A DNA stretch of 64,000 bases from Ulvibacter antarcticus (GTDB taxonomy: Bacteria; Bacteroidota; Bacteroidia; Flavobacteriales; Flavobacteriaceae), in NCBI RefSeq assembly GCF_003688405.1, contig NZ_REFC01000011.1, forward strand, positions 248,001-312,000, given 5' to 3'. The translations under genes and the position numbers were made by a program. A model generated the notes under the pieces. That model was given only the letters and a program-made list of their open reading frames with translations. It searched no databases and was not told where the DNA came from. Below, piece after piece: positions 9,303 to 18,445 of this stretch. The stretch's first letter is position 1; each line of letters begins with the position of its first letter.

Positions 9303-9310
9303 TATATTTG
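9303..9310 (+). promoter_or_regulatory. Bacteroidota-type -7 promoter element
   Basis: TATATTTG lies 20 bases before the ATG of the first paralogous lipoprotein and fits the TAnnTTTG consensus. The same octamer lies upstream of the gene at 454. Confidence 0.5.
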
Positions 9311-9330
9311 AATCCCCTAATTACCTACTT

Positions 9331-10266
9331 ATGAAAAATTTAAGCCTATTAATAGTGCTTTCTATTGCACTATTTTCTTGTTCTCCCAATGAAGAGAATG
9401 CCCCAGCAGAAGAAGAAATAAATTTTGCTTCATCACCAATTATTGTTCAATATCACAGTCTTTCGAGTACTACCGGAGATATTTCGGCAAAGTATTATTT
9501 TGATGAAGACCAACGATTTACAAAGTACCATAAAATAGGAGATGGTTTTACAATCAACTATAACTACGATGGTGAAAAATTAGTTCTTATTATTAAGGAA
9601 GATCTTAACGGAAATATAATTGAACGTAAGGATGTGCTTTATAATGCTAATGATAAGATTTCCTTTATTGGTGATCGTAAATTTAAGTATGAAGCCAATG
9701 GCAACTATTATTCCGAAAGTACTAGTTACGTATCTGTTGGGCCTTATATGGTTGGAAATTTAGAAGAATTGGAGTACTCCTACGATAAATTCTACTTTCA
9801 AAACGGAAATCCAATGCCACAATATTGCTATATGAGTGGATACTTGCAAAGGAATATTGAAACCGGTGTTCTTACAGACACGGGCGCATGCAATAATCGT
9901 TGGACTGCGAATTATTCGAATAATAATGTGAATACAAGCTATTACAATGGAATTGCTTCAGAATATTACTTCGATACGAATACAAATCCGATGTATAATA
10001 ACACAACTAATTTTAAAGATATTCTAGGTTTCTTTTCTTCGGAAGGAAACGGACCTGAACTTCAACAGTTATTTATTGTTTCAGAAAACAACAGAACCAA
10101 CATTCAATGGGATACTACAGGTACTGAAAACACTACCTATAGCTACACTATGAATACCCTTGGGTTACCTGAAGACTCTACAGCTAAAGATTACAATAAT
10201 GGCGTGTTGGTAAATGAATATCCGTTCGCAAATTACTACTATGTTGGGGATGTAATTCCTGACTAA
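9331..10266 (+). CDS. Lipoprotein of unknown function, first tandem paralogue
   Basis: 311 aa. The SPII signal has lipobox ALFSC (Cys17). The mature protein is rich in Tyr/Asn/Asp and built from short beta-hairpins (YYFDEDQRF, YNYDGEKLV, KFKYEANGNYY), like the RHS/YD-type folds of secreted flavobacterial lipoproteins. It ends in YYYVGDVIPD, almost the same as the downstream gene. No catalytic motif. A strong terminator separates the two genes, so they are independent transcripts. Function unknown. Confidence 0.75.
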   Translation: MKNLSLLIVLSIALFSCSPNEENAPAEEEINFASSPIIVQYHSLSSTTGDISAKYYFDEDQRFTKYHKIGDGFTINYNYDGEKLVLIIKEDLNGNIIERKDVLYNANDKISFIGDRKFKYEANGNYYSESTSYVSVGPYMVGNLEELEYSYDKFYFQNGNPMPQYCYMSGYLQRNIETGVLTDTGACNNRWTANYSNNNVNTSYYNGIASEYYFDTNTNPMYNNTTNFKDILGFFSSEGNGPELQQLFIVSENNRTNIQWDTTGTENTTYSYTMNTLGLPEDSTAKDYNNGVLVNEYPFANYYYVGDVIPD

Positions 10267-10286
10267 TAAAAATTATATTACTGTAT

Positions 10287-10338
10287 AATCTGAATACTAG
10301 CGTCACTGATCGATGCTTAGTATTCAGATTTTTTTTAC
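10287..10338 (+). terminator. Intrinsic terminator
   Basis: A 13 bp perfect stem (10287-10299 with 10318-10330), a loop that can pair further, and then eight T. It lies 20 bases after the stop of the first paralogous lipoprotein. Confidence 0.85.
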
Positions 10339-10392
10339 CCTAATTGAACCAAAGTTAAACCACCTTTTCTAAACAAGAATAAATTATTTTGT

Positions 10393-11343
10393 ATGAAAAA
10401 AATCTACCTATTATTTATTCTTAGCATCATTTTTTCTTCATGTTCCAAAAGCGATGAAGCCGGAATTCCATTGGAATCTCAGATGGATGAGGAATTAATT
10501 GATGACCCTACTGTGATAGCGCAATATCATACCGTAAATTATAACGGAGATATTGCCTCAAAATACTATTTTGATCGCGAAGGAAGAATCTACAAAACCC
10601 ATAAATTGAGTGAAGACACTACTCTTAACTATGAATTTGACGACACAAATAAACTAGTGAGCATTGACACGAAGGATGTAGATGAGAACATACTATCTTC
10701 AATCACTATTTCTTACGATAGTTACAATCGTATAATTAGTATTGACGATAGAACTTTTGAATACAATGAAGTTGAAAATTACTACACCGAAGCTGAATAC
10801 TTAAACTATGATCATGACATTTTTGGTGACATAGAATGGGTTCAGAATTTGTATTATAGATTTACTTTTCAGAATAATACCAATCCAATTCCCCAATATT
10901 GTGTGTATTATGAAGAAATCACCACCAATACAACAACCGGTGAAGTTACAATTTACGGATACTGTGATAGCGATAGTAGCTTGCACATATATTATTCAAA
11001 TGAAAACGTTTCTTCCGTTGGAAATGAGAGTTCAAGTAATTATGAATATGATGATTTAATAAATCCTTTATTTTCTTCGGAAAACAATTTAACCTATGTT
11101 CTTGGTTTTCTTTCTAGTTCAAATAGTTATCAGTATAATACATTGTATAAAACCATCTCTAAAAATAAAAGAGTGGCTCAAAGATATGAGAATGAAGATC
11201 CTGAAACTGCAGAGTTTTTATATAATTACAACTCGTTTAATTTACCCTTCGAAATGATTGCACAGCAGTATTATGTTGGCCAGTTGGAGTATGAAGGTTT
11301 GGCGGCAAAATATTATTATCAAGGAGATGTAATTCCTGACTAA
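10393..11343 (+). CDS. Lipoprotein of unknown function, second tandem paralogue
   Basis: 316 aa. The SPII signal has lipobox FSSC. It aligns along its whole length with the preceding protein: both share QYHT/S near the start of the mature part, SAKYYFDE/ASKYYFDR, a central PQYC, a late YNSFNLP/MNTLGLP and the last residues GDVIPD. The two diverge strongly in between, so the duplication is old or the pair evolves fast. They are probably surface lipoproteins. A weak hairpin (about 11361-11385) follows. Function unknown. Confidence 0.75.
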   Translation: MKKIYLLFILSIIFSSCSKSDEAGIPLESQMDEELIDDPTVIAQYHTVNYNGDIASKYYFDREGRIYKTHKLSEDTTLNYEFDDTNKLVSIDTKDVDENILSSITISYDSYNRIISIDDRTFEYNEVENYYTEAEYLNYDHDIFGDIEWVQNLYYRFTFQNNTNPIPQYCVYYEEITTNTTTGEVTIYGYCDSDSSLHIYYSNENVSSVGNESSSNYEYDDLINPLFSSENNLTYVLGFLSSSNSYQYNTLYKTISKNKRVAQRYENEDPETAEFLYNYNSFNLPFEMIAQQYYVGQLEYEGLAAKYYYQGDVIPD

Positions 11344-11464
11344 GAAAAAAACATACTCTTAAAACATTGTTAAACAGTGTTTTACCCTGCTAAATTCCGT
11401 TATTAACCTCTACTATATCCAAATTATTTATGTGATCTTGAATAGCATTTAAAAGCTAGAACTT

Positions 11465-14392
11465 ATGTCACATAATATAGGCCGAATGATTACTATGGCT
11501 CCATTGGGTATCGGACCAGATCATGGTAATCCTTCCGAAAATTTTGAACACGTTTCCGACCCGGTACAAGATACCAGGTTTCTCATTTTACACTTCACTA
11601 ACGCCAGCTTCCCGGCCAGCAATAGCTTGGAAGTTGATTTAGGATATGGTAAGGATATTTTTAACGCCTCAGATGGTTCAGATTTCTGGACACGTCCAAT
11701 TAACATCAATGCTTTTCCAGATAAGAAAGTACCTATTGAATATATAACAAATGGGGCAGTAACTGGAGGAGTCGAATTAGTTGGTTACGGCAGAGCACAA
11801 AGATTAGGCGAAGGATATCGTACATGTACATTCACAAACTGCGATTTATTTTTACATGAATCCCCTTATACAGAACCCGTATATGATCCTTTTTGGATCT
11901 GCGGAGCGAATTTTGTTACCTGTGCATCTGATCCAACTTGGAAAAACTACGACACCTTACCAAATGACATACGCAAGCAAGTAGGAAGAGCCACCTGTAT
12001 GATGATCTCGGCGCACGGGGAATATTTGTCTACATGCTCAGCCACACTTGTAGGTGAAAAATTAGTCTTTTTGGCAGGACATTGTATAGCAATTGGTAGT
12101 GAGGGATCTGCGATAAGTGGAGTTGGTGTAGCATCTGCTTCAATTGTATTCGACTATGAGACAGATGAATTAGGAAATAGACCCCCAGGCTATGCGCCAA
12201 AAATATTCAAAGTTAAGGGAGCTCCAGAGTACAACTATAACTCTGAAATTGATTATGTTTTATTTGAAATAGAAGTTCCTCCAGGAGGGACTGGGATTAC
12301 CCCACTTCCAATGAGAACGGACTTCCCAAGTGTAGGTGAAGATGTTTTTTGCATTCACCATCCAAACGGGGCAGTAAAGAAATTTTCACCGCGAACAGGT
12401 AATTATTTACAAGTAGCCAGCACCTCGCCAACGGGAGTTTATGTTACTCTGGATGTAGCCGGAGGTAGTTCGGGCTCTGGTCTTTACGATAAATTTGGTA
12501 ATGTGGTAGGCACTTTATCATTTGGAGTTGCCTGCTCACCCTTAAAATATTATTCCACGGCTCACATGCTCAAGGAAATTGGTACCACACCGCCACCTCC
12601 TGCAGTAGATAGAGACGTTATGATAGTCTTAGACCGCTCTGGTTCTATGTCTGAAAGTACTTTCTCGGGGGGCACAAAAATTGAAGAAGCAAAAGATGCG
12701 GCTTCACTTTTTATTACAATGATTCAACAGGAAGAAGGACATAGAATTGGTCTTGTTTCCTTCAGTAACACCTTAGACCTAGACTTTGATCTACTACCAA
12801 ATTCCAACACGAACATAGCAAATTTGGTAGGTCCACCACCCTATTCCGCAGGTATACTTGGAGATATAATAACCGGCGGAACTACTTCAATTGGTGGTGG
12901 CATAGACTTAGCATTAGATCAGTTTTCAGGTGCCGTTGATAAAGATGAAGTAATTTTATTACTCACAGATGGGATGCAAAATGCGCCACCTTCCATAGAA
13001 TCAATCGAAGGAGATATAAATAATAGACGATTATGCATTGTAGGCTACGGAGATGAAACAAACCTAAACGGTCCATTATTAGCTAGTTTAGCGGTCTTTA
13101 ATGATGGAAGCTATACGGTTGCACAAGATGAGCTTAGTCTTAAGAAGTTTTTTGCCGCATGTTTCGGAGATATTTTTGAAGCAGGTTTTTTAATGGATCC
13201 AGATTTTAATTTACCTCGCGGACAAGAACGTGCAAAAGAACCTGTTTTATTTAATGTTTGTGGGGAGGAATCAGTTACCATAGTAGTGGGTTGGGACAAA
13301 CCAGAAGCGTCCTTACTTTTTAGTGTAGAAACCCCGGCGGGACAACCAGTTTCAATAGGGGATCCAGAAATTACATCAACTTTTGGTCGTAGCTGGAGAC
13401 ATATGCGAATAAAACTACCTTATAAAAGTGAGCATGATGGCGAATGGAAGATTTATGTGTACAGACCCGGAACTCAGGGAGAATTTCCATCAGCGCCAAT
13501 TGAACTTAACTATTTTGTGAATGTTATCGCCAAAGGAGGCCCAACATTAAAACATATTTCGAACAAAAAAAGGTATTATACCGGGGATGTTATTAACCCA
13601 ATTGTAAGACTCTTTTACCCAAACAATTTTTCACCCGGACATGGAGCGATTAAAGTAACTGTGACGAAACCAGAAGAAAGTCTTGGAAACATATTAACGA
13701 AAAGCGGACTTATAGATCCTACCCAAAGTTCGGGAGACACCATTCCTGCTATTAATGCTACCTTAAAAAAATTAGCGTCAGATAAAAATCAGCGACTCGT
13801 AACTTATACAAAGGAAACATTCGAACTTTTTGACGATGGAGCACATGAAGATGGTGCGATGGAGGATGATGGAATCTTTGGAAATCCATTAACCGATTTA
13901 CTGAAACACTCTGGGGTCTACACTTTTCATGCACAGGCCAAATATGGTCATGATTGCGAAGCCTCTAGAGAAACTGTTTGGTCGATTTATGTGGATACGA
14001 AAATTGACCCAAGAAATACAGTTATTGATAGCATATTAATTAGTACTGGACCAAGTGGTTTGGAGCGATGGAAATTTACATTTACGCCAAAAGATTCATA
14101 TGGCAACTTCCTTGGACCAGGTAGAAACGACGGTTTTATTGTAACTGGGGCATTTGGAAATGTTACAATAGGTGATTTAAAAGATCTTGGTAATGGTAGC
14201 TATGAAGCGATTGTGGATTTCGACCCATCTTCGGGTGGACATCCGGGAATCACTATCGATCAAGCAGATACACCCACAACGGTTTTCTGCCCACCAAAGG
14301 ACGATAAACCTACCTCAAAATTCGGATTACTATGCTGGTTGTTAATCTTATTTTTGATTCTGATCATTATTTTATTGTTGATTTTTAAATAA
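11465..14392 (+). CDS. Trypsin-like protease / vWA / choice-of-anchor protein with C-terminal TM
   Basis: 975 aa in four parts. Residues 1-165 are a beta-rich region of unknown type. Residues 170-372 are a chymotrypsin-fold serine protease with His206 (LAGHC), Asp263 (SEIDYVLFEI) and Ser336 (GGSSGSG). After a proline linker, residues 383-575 are a von Willebrand A domain with an intact MIDAS (DRSGS, 390-394) and the later LLLTDGMQ strand. Residues about 590-935 are beta-sandwich repeats including a choice-of-anchor X-like block (FELFDDGAHEDG...DDGIFGN). The end (about 953-974) is a single hydrophobic helix and a lysine. No signal peptide is seen and no better upstream start exists. It is transcribed alone and closed by a strong terminator. 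Role unknown. Confidence 0.8.
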   Translation: MSHNIGRMITMAPLGIGPDHGNPSENFEHVSDPVQDTRFLILHFTNASFPASNSLEVDLGYGKDIFNASDGSDFWTRPININAFPDKKVPIEYITNGAVTGGVELVGYGRAQRLGEGYRTCTFTNCDLFLHESPYTEPVYDPFWICGANFVTCASDPTWKNYDTLPNDIRKQVGRATCMMISAHGEYLSTCSATLVGEKLVFLAGHCIAIGSEGSAISGVGVASASIVFDYETDELGNRPPGYAPKIFKVKGAPEYNYNSEIDYVLFEIEVPPGGTGITPLPMRTDFPSVGEDVFCIHHPNGAVKKFSPRTGNYLQVASTSPTGVYVTLDVAGGSSGSGLYDKFGNVVGTLSFGVACSPLKYYSTAHMLKEIGTTPPPPAVDRDVMIVLDRSGSMSESTFSGGTKIEEAKDAASLFITMIQQEEGHRIGLVSFSNTLDLDFDLLPNSNTNIANLVGPPPYSAGILGDIITGGTTSIGGGIDLALDQFSGAVDKDEVILLLTDGMQNAPPSIESIEGDINNRRLCIVGYGDETNLNGPLLASLAVFNDGSYTVAQDELSLKKFFAACFGDIFEAGFLMDPDFNLPRGQERAKEPVLFNVCGEESVTIVVGWDKPEASLLFSVETPAGQPVSIGDPEITSTFGRSWRHMRIKLPYKSEHDGEWKIYVYRPGTQGEFPSAPIELNYFVNVIAKGGPTLKHISNKKRYYTGDVINPIVRLFYPNNFSPGHGAIKVTVTKPEESLGNILTKSGLIDPTQSSGDTIPAINATLKKLASDKNQRLVTYTKETFELFDDGAHEDGAMEDDGIFGNPLTDLLKHSGVYTFHAQAKYGHDCEASRETVWSIYVDTKIDPRNTVIDSILISTGPSGLERWKFTFTPKDSYGNFLGPGRNDGFIVTGAFGNVTIGDLKDLGNGSYEAIVDFDPSSGGHPGITIDQADTPTTVFCPPKDDKPTSKFGLLCWLLILFLILIIILLLIFK

Positions 14393-14465
14393 AATCTTTA
14401 GGAAGAGTTATTGTTCGTAATTAAACCTAGGATTTGCTCAGTAATAATTTTACTTATACACACCA

Positions 14466-14495
14466 AAAGAGGCGGTCTTTTCAGACCGCCTCTTT
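14466..14495 (+). terminator. Strong intrinsic terminator
   Basis: A perfect 13 bp GC-rich stem (AAAGAGGCGGTCT with its complement) and a 4-base loop, ending in TTT. It ends the protease/vWA transcript. Confidence 0.85.
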
Positions 14496-14550
14496 ATGGT
14501 TTTTTGTGTTTTCATGGGCAGACATTGCCGGCAATCACTTCAGAAAAATA

Positions 14551-14600
14551 AAAATCCCGATCTAAAATCTAGATCGAGATTTTCACGATTCCTCTTCTTG
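14551..14600 (-). repeat. Remnant of tRNA-Asn 3' end plus its terminator
   Basis: On the minus strand this reads as 11 bases identical to the tRNA-Asn 3' acceptor/T-stem junction (14590-14600, equal to 20564-20574) followed by a near copy of the tRNA's terminator hairpin (14551-14583 against 20524-20555, few differences). The rest of the tRNA is missing. As a hairpin with flanking A/T runs it still works as terminator for the gene ending at 14652. It may mark an old recombination or integration end. Confidence 0.6.
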
Positions 14601-14651
14601 TGCCTGACTGTAAGCTCCAAAGAATTAAGAATAGAATGGTTAGTTCATATT

Positions 14652-17600
14652 CTAATGCGTTTTAAGCATTTTTTTAGTAGCAATCAATTGCCCATCTGCG
14701 ATAAGACTGTAAGTATACATACCAGAACTTAAATCACTTCCAAATACGATTAAACTACCTTTTCCCCTACTATCCAAATTAACCGTTTGTATTAATTGTC
14801 CGTTGAGATTATAAAACAAAATTTGAGCTTTTTGGACTGTAGTGGGAAGTTCATAATCTATAGTTGTTTGCTCAGCAAAAGGATTGGGTACATTTTGCTC
14901 CAGTACTATCATTTCTCCATTATTAAGGTGAACATTTAAAACACTTCTTAATTCTTCTTGTTGAGAAGGATTATTTTTATTAACACCATTATTATTTACT
15001 TTACATAATAAAGGTAGGATATTACTCAAACAGTTTTCCAATTGTGTTAAACGCTCATTTAGATTATCAATTAATGCATCTTTGTCGGTTAACGCAACTT
15101 GCTGTTCTTGCATACCAGCAATTAATAGTGGTATAAATTCTTGATAATTCAATCCTTTGTAATTTAATTGAGCTTGAGTTTGTTTTCCAAGAGTATCATA
15201 TTCAGCAACCATTACAATATCACTAACTAAGTCGGGTAAGACTTTTTCTACTTCTTGTGCAATTAAGCCCAAGTGTTGTTTAGAATCAAAACCTAAATAG
15301 GAATAATTAGGAGAATCTAAATTATAGGATTTAGGAGATAGTTGATTTATAATACTTATTGCCTCAGTTAAAGGTAGTTGATTGGTTTTAAACTGATTAT
15401 CTGAAGCTGTAATATGGGATCCAGTAATCATGACATTCCCTTGAAACCAACCAGCATAACTGTTAGGTCCATTGGAAGAACCCCGAACTCCAATATTAAA
15501 GTCTGCGCCATTCGCATTACCTTCAACTCCAATATTTTGCAATCCTGGGTTGGAAGAATGCCCAAATACTCCTGTTTTTTTTCCTGAAGTGCTTCTCGCA
15601 GCGGTTCCTTGTATACCAATATAATCGCCTATACCAATAACACCTGATGCAGGTGTTGCATTGACAATTAAACCAGAAATTAGACTGTTACTAATGCCAA
15701 CCATTGAGATGTTTGCACCAGAATATAAACTCGATGTATCTTCTGTTTCAGTTCTCAGGTTGAAACCAGAATATGCAGATCCAGGACTACTTGTGCCGCT
15801 TATTTTGCTGCTAATTTCTATTGCATTTTGCCCTGATGTTTGAGTTTTTTCAGCATTAATTGTTAATTTTCTACCCTCAGTAAATCGAAGAGCATCGTTT
15901 CCTTTGCTATCTTTCATTAGTAAAATATGCTGCCAATTGTCATCATTTTGAATGCTCACTTTTGAATCAAACATACCTCGAAAACCTATTCTACCATTTC
16001 CAGCGAATAATAATCGTTTGCCATTCATTGGTATTTCTCTAGCATTTAATAGTTCTCCACCGTTTAATACTGTTCCATTAGTATATGCTTGTCCTAATTG
16101 TACTTGATTACTATTACTTGGATTGATGGATAATCCATTATTGGCTTGAGTGATACCTGTTCCGCCACCACCTAATGTCGCAGCATCTCTCCAATGCACT
16201 CTGTTTAAATCATCAGGGTCTGCAACCAAAATTTTACTTAACTCATTATTCTGACTTATGGTTCTTATTCTTAAATCACCATCAATATCTAATTTGGCAT
16301 CTATAGGTGCGGCCACAGTAAAATCTCCAATACCCATCATGCCGTAATTGGGAGCTGATAATGGAGTTGCTAGTTGTGGTACAAAGCGAGCCACTTCCAG
16401 CCCATTAGATGAGTTTGCAGGAGCAGTAGAAGAATTTGTATTGGAAGTAAAAATAAATCTTAAATCATTTTGTCCTACATTATCTCCCCAATTAATTATT
16501 GCATCAGCTTTACTGCTTCCTTCCGCTTTTAATCCAATAAACGTATTATCCTTCCCATCACTTGTAAAACTTCCAATATCCATCCAATTTCTCCATCCAT
16601 CGGTTGAACTACCTCCAACGCCACCAGTGTTATAGCCTAAGTGTAGCAAACTTCGAGGTTGTGTTATCGGATCATTTCCTTGATGGCTAAGAGCTACCCG
16701 GGTAATATTATTGTTAGTTGCACCTGCCGGATCAGGAACGCTTGGTGCCCCTATGCTGGTAATTCGCATACGTTCACCATTATTGATTCCTCCTGAGCCA
16801 TTATTCCAATCTGTTTGGATGATAAGAGGTCTATTTTCTTGTTGCCTGATGTAAGCTGTTCTGTTTGGTCTAATTCCTATACGTAAACCATCATCAACAG
16901 TTTGTTCTGTGCCATTTTGATTAGTTATTTGAAGCCAAGTTTGCTCATTCCCTACTCTACTCATATGCAGAAGCGATGCAGGGCTGACATAATTCATATT
17001 ATCAATACCAAAGGTAGGCCCCAAACCCATTAGACCTTGACCTGTAAAGCGAGCAATATGCAGGCCATCTAAATCCGTAGCGAGAGTTAAATCATCCGAT
17101 ATGTCCGCACTACCACTTCCAGAGGTGAAACGAAATGATAATACATCAGGACCAGCTCCATTGCCAGGATTATCACTCCATGCAATAGTTGTTTCTGTTT
17201 TATCTGTTCCATTGCCAACTTTACGAAGACCAATATATGACAAATCATTGTTATCTGTAAAGGTTATTCCTGTACGCATCCAATCACGGTAACCCACTGT
17301 TTGTACAAAAGTTCCTTCGTCACCATTTAGATGAAGTAAGGAGAATGCCCCAAAATTTGGAACATTAAATATATTCTGAGACCATTGTGAACGATTACCT
17401 AACAACATAAATCCATTACGATTTCCTCCGTGACCACTAATGGGATAACTTATATCTCCATTTAACTTCATAGTTGATACGCCGTTGGTGTAGGTGTAAA
17501 TTGGACTATTCCACATTGTACCGAAGATGTTAGCTCCACGGGGTATAGTGTTTCCAAAATTATTTCCACCTCTATACCAAGCAGCGGCGGCACGGGCACT

Positions 17601-17702
17601 GGTATTTGTTCCCGGAGGAGTACCTTGCGGATCAGTTTGAGAGAAAGCAATCATTGGTGCAATCACTACCATAGTGATTGCCATTGTTCTAAAGATTTTC
17701 AT
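14652..17702 (-). CDS. T9SS-exported protein with peptidase S74 (endosialidase-chaperone) domain
   Basis: 1016 aa. An N-terminal Sec signal (MAITMVVIAPMIAFSQ) is followed by a long Gly/Asn-rich beta region (about 25-760) with recurring blocks such as LLHLGYN, NWMDIGSF, NTFIGLK and ARF. An S74 intramolecular chaperone domain (about 767-880) follows, with ASDNQFKTN, SYNLD and HLGLIAQEVEKVLPDLV, then a trimerising coiled coil (ALTDKDALIDNLNERLTQLE). The last 75 residues are a T9SS sorting tail (VPNPFAEQTTIDYELP...GMYTYSLIADGQLIATKKML). It is probably a trimeric surface fibre or adhesin that cleaves off its own chaperone. It contains no TTCSGAA motif. Confidence 0.87.
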   Translation of the reverse strand: MKIFRTMAITMVVIAPMIAFSQTDPQGTPPGTNTSARAAAAWYRGGNNFGNTIPRGANIFGTMWNSPIYTYTNGVSTMKLNGDISYPISGHGGNRNGFMLLGNRSQWSQNIFNVPNFGAFSLLHLNGDEGTFVQTVGYRDWMRTGITFTDNNDLSYIGLRKVGNGTDKTETTIAWSDNPGNGAGPDVLSFRFTSGSGSADISDDLTLATDLDGLHIARFTGQGLMGLGPTFGIDNMNYVSPASLLHMSRVGNEQTWLQITNQNGTEQTVDDGLRIGIRPNRTAYIRQQENRPLIIQTDWNNGSGGINNGERMRITSIGAPSVPDPAGATNNNITRVALSHQGNDPITQPRSLLHLGYNTGGVGGSSTDGWRNWMDIGSFTSDGKDNTFIGLKAEGSSKADAIINWGDNVGQNDLRFIFTSNTNSSTAPANSSNGLEVARFVPQLATPLSAPNYGMMGIGDFTVAAPIDAKLDIDGDLRIRTISQNNELSKILVADPDDLNRVHWRDAATLGGGGTGITQANNGLSINPSNSNQVQLGQAYTNGTVLNGGELLNAREIPMNGKRLLFAGNGRIGFRGMFDSKVSIQNDDNWQHILLMKDSKGNDALRFTEGRKLTINAEKTQTSGQNAIEISSKISGTSSPGSAYSGFNLRTETEDTSSLYSGANISMVGISNSLISGLIVNATPASGVIGIGDYIGIQGTAARSTSGKKTGVFGHSSNPGLQNIGVEGNANGADFNIGVRGSSNGPNSYAGWFQGNVMITGSHITASDNQFKTNQLPLTEAISIINQLSPKSYNLDSPNYSYLGFDSKQHLGLIAQEVEKVLPDLVSDIVMVAEYDTLGKQTQAQLNYKGLNYQEFIPLLIAGMQEQQVALTDKDALIDNLNERLTQLENCLSNILPLLCKVNNNGVNKNNPSQQEELRSVLNVHLNNGEMIVLEQNVPNPFAEQTTIDYELPTTVQKAQILFYNLNGQLIQTVNLDSRGKGSLIVFGSDLSSGMYTYSLIADGQLIATKKMLKTH

Positions 17703-18146
17703 AATTTAAAATTTTAGTTAGTAAATAAGGTCAATATATTTTGCTTCTAAATTCGCTCAACTCATGTTCGGTCATCATTAAAAAGTAATCTGAAAACCCA
17801 TTTAGGTTTTGGAGAATCTAGCATCATTAGCTAAGACTTAAGCCAGAAAATCCCTGCCAAAATGATGACAAGAAAATAAATTTGTTACGTGGGAATAATA
17901 GGAGGGAATTATTAAATATACTGATTTTCAGCTTATTAGTAAAATTATTCTTATCTTTTAAAAAGATGCATGTATTCGTTTTTTTGATTTATGTGCCTAA
18001 CGGTGTAGTACAAGCACTTTTTTAAAAGTAACTTTAATCGTCAATTCTAATAATTAATTTGAGTAAGAGAATTTGTCATATGATAAAGTCTTGTCCGTTT
18101 ATTAGTGCAATCATAAAATACATTTCCAACTATGATTGTTAATAAC
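17703..18146. other. Long AT-rich non-coding stretch upstream of the S74 gene
   Basis: I see no ORF with a credible start and no known motif here beyond the presumed promoter region of the S74 gene. It precedes the structured RNA candidate at 18147. Together with 18230-18445 it makes a 743 base gene-free interval, the longest in the window. Confidence 0.5.
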
Positions 18147-18229
18147 GACGCGTTAGGGATAGCAGCGGCATCCCATGTAGTAGTGTAAACTCACTACATG
18201 GATATAGCGCATAGCCCGCTCGAACGCCA
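18147..18229 (+). ncRNA. Probable structured RNA of a recurrent flavobacterial family (Flavo-1-like)
   Basis: The segment carries the blocks ACGCGTTAGGGATAG, GCGGCATCC, GATATAGCG, AGCCCG and GAACGCC in this order, which I recall as a recurring intergenic structured element in flavobacterial genomes; Flavo-1 RNA is the best match from memory. It folds plausibly: an outer stem GCGTT (18150-18154) with AACGC (18223-18227), and an inner 8 bp hairpin CATGTAGT/ACTACATG (18174-18200). No ORF overlaps it. The strand is assigned by the block order. The family name needs a covariance search. Confidence 0.5.
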
Positions 18230-18445
18230 ATAAAGAATAGAAATTGATAAAAACTATCTGAAATCTCTGAAAATTATTAATTTATGGAACTATTAACGCC
18301 TTAGCAACTATTAAATGTGGGGCTAAAGTAGTTAGCCTGGGGATTTTATGCAGATATTGTTTATTAGATATCTTAAAAACACTATCTTGAAAAAAATCTA
18401 TCTGAAACAATCCTAATAGTTACTATTGTATTCTAAACCAGAGTC

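Noticed and set aside
11361-11385. Terminator after the second paralogous lipoprotein
   Set aside because: The stem is short with a G-T mismatch and the T run is weak; kept only as a remark in the gene entry.
14496-14732. Short open frame across the tRNA-remnant region
   Set aside because: It runs through two terminator hairpins and into the end of the S74 gene, with no recognisable protein features.
14652-17702. S74 protein as a prophage tail-fibre gene
   Set aside because: It has a Sec signal and a T9SS tail, and no phage genes are nearby, so it is a cellular surface protein.
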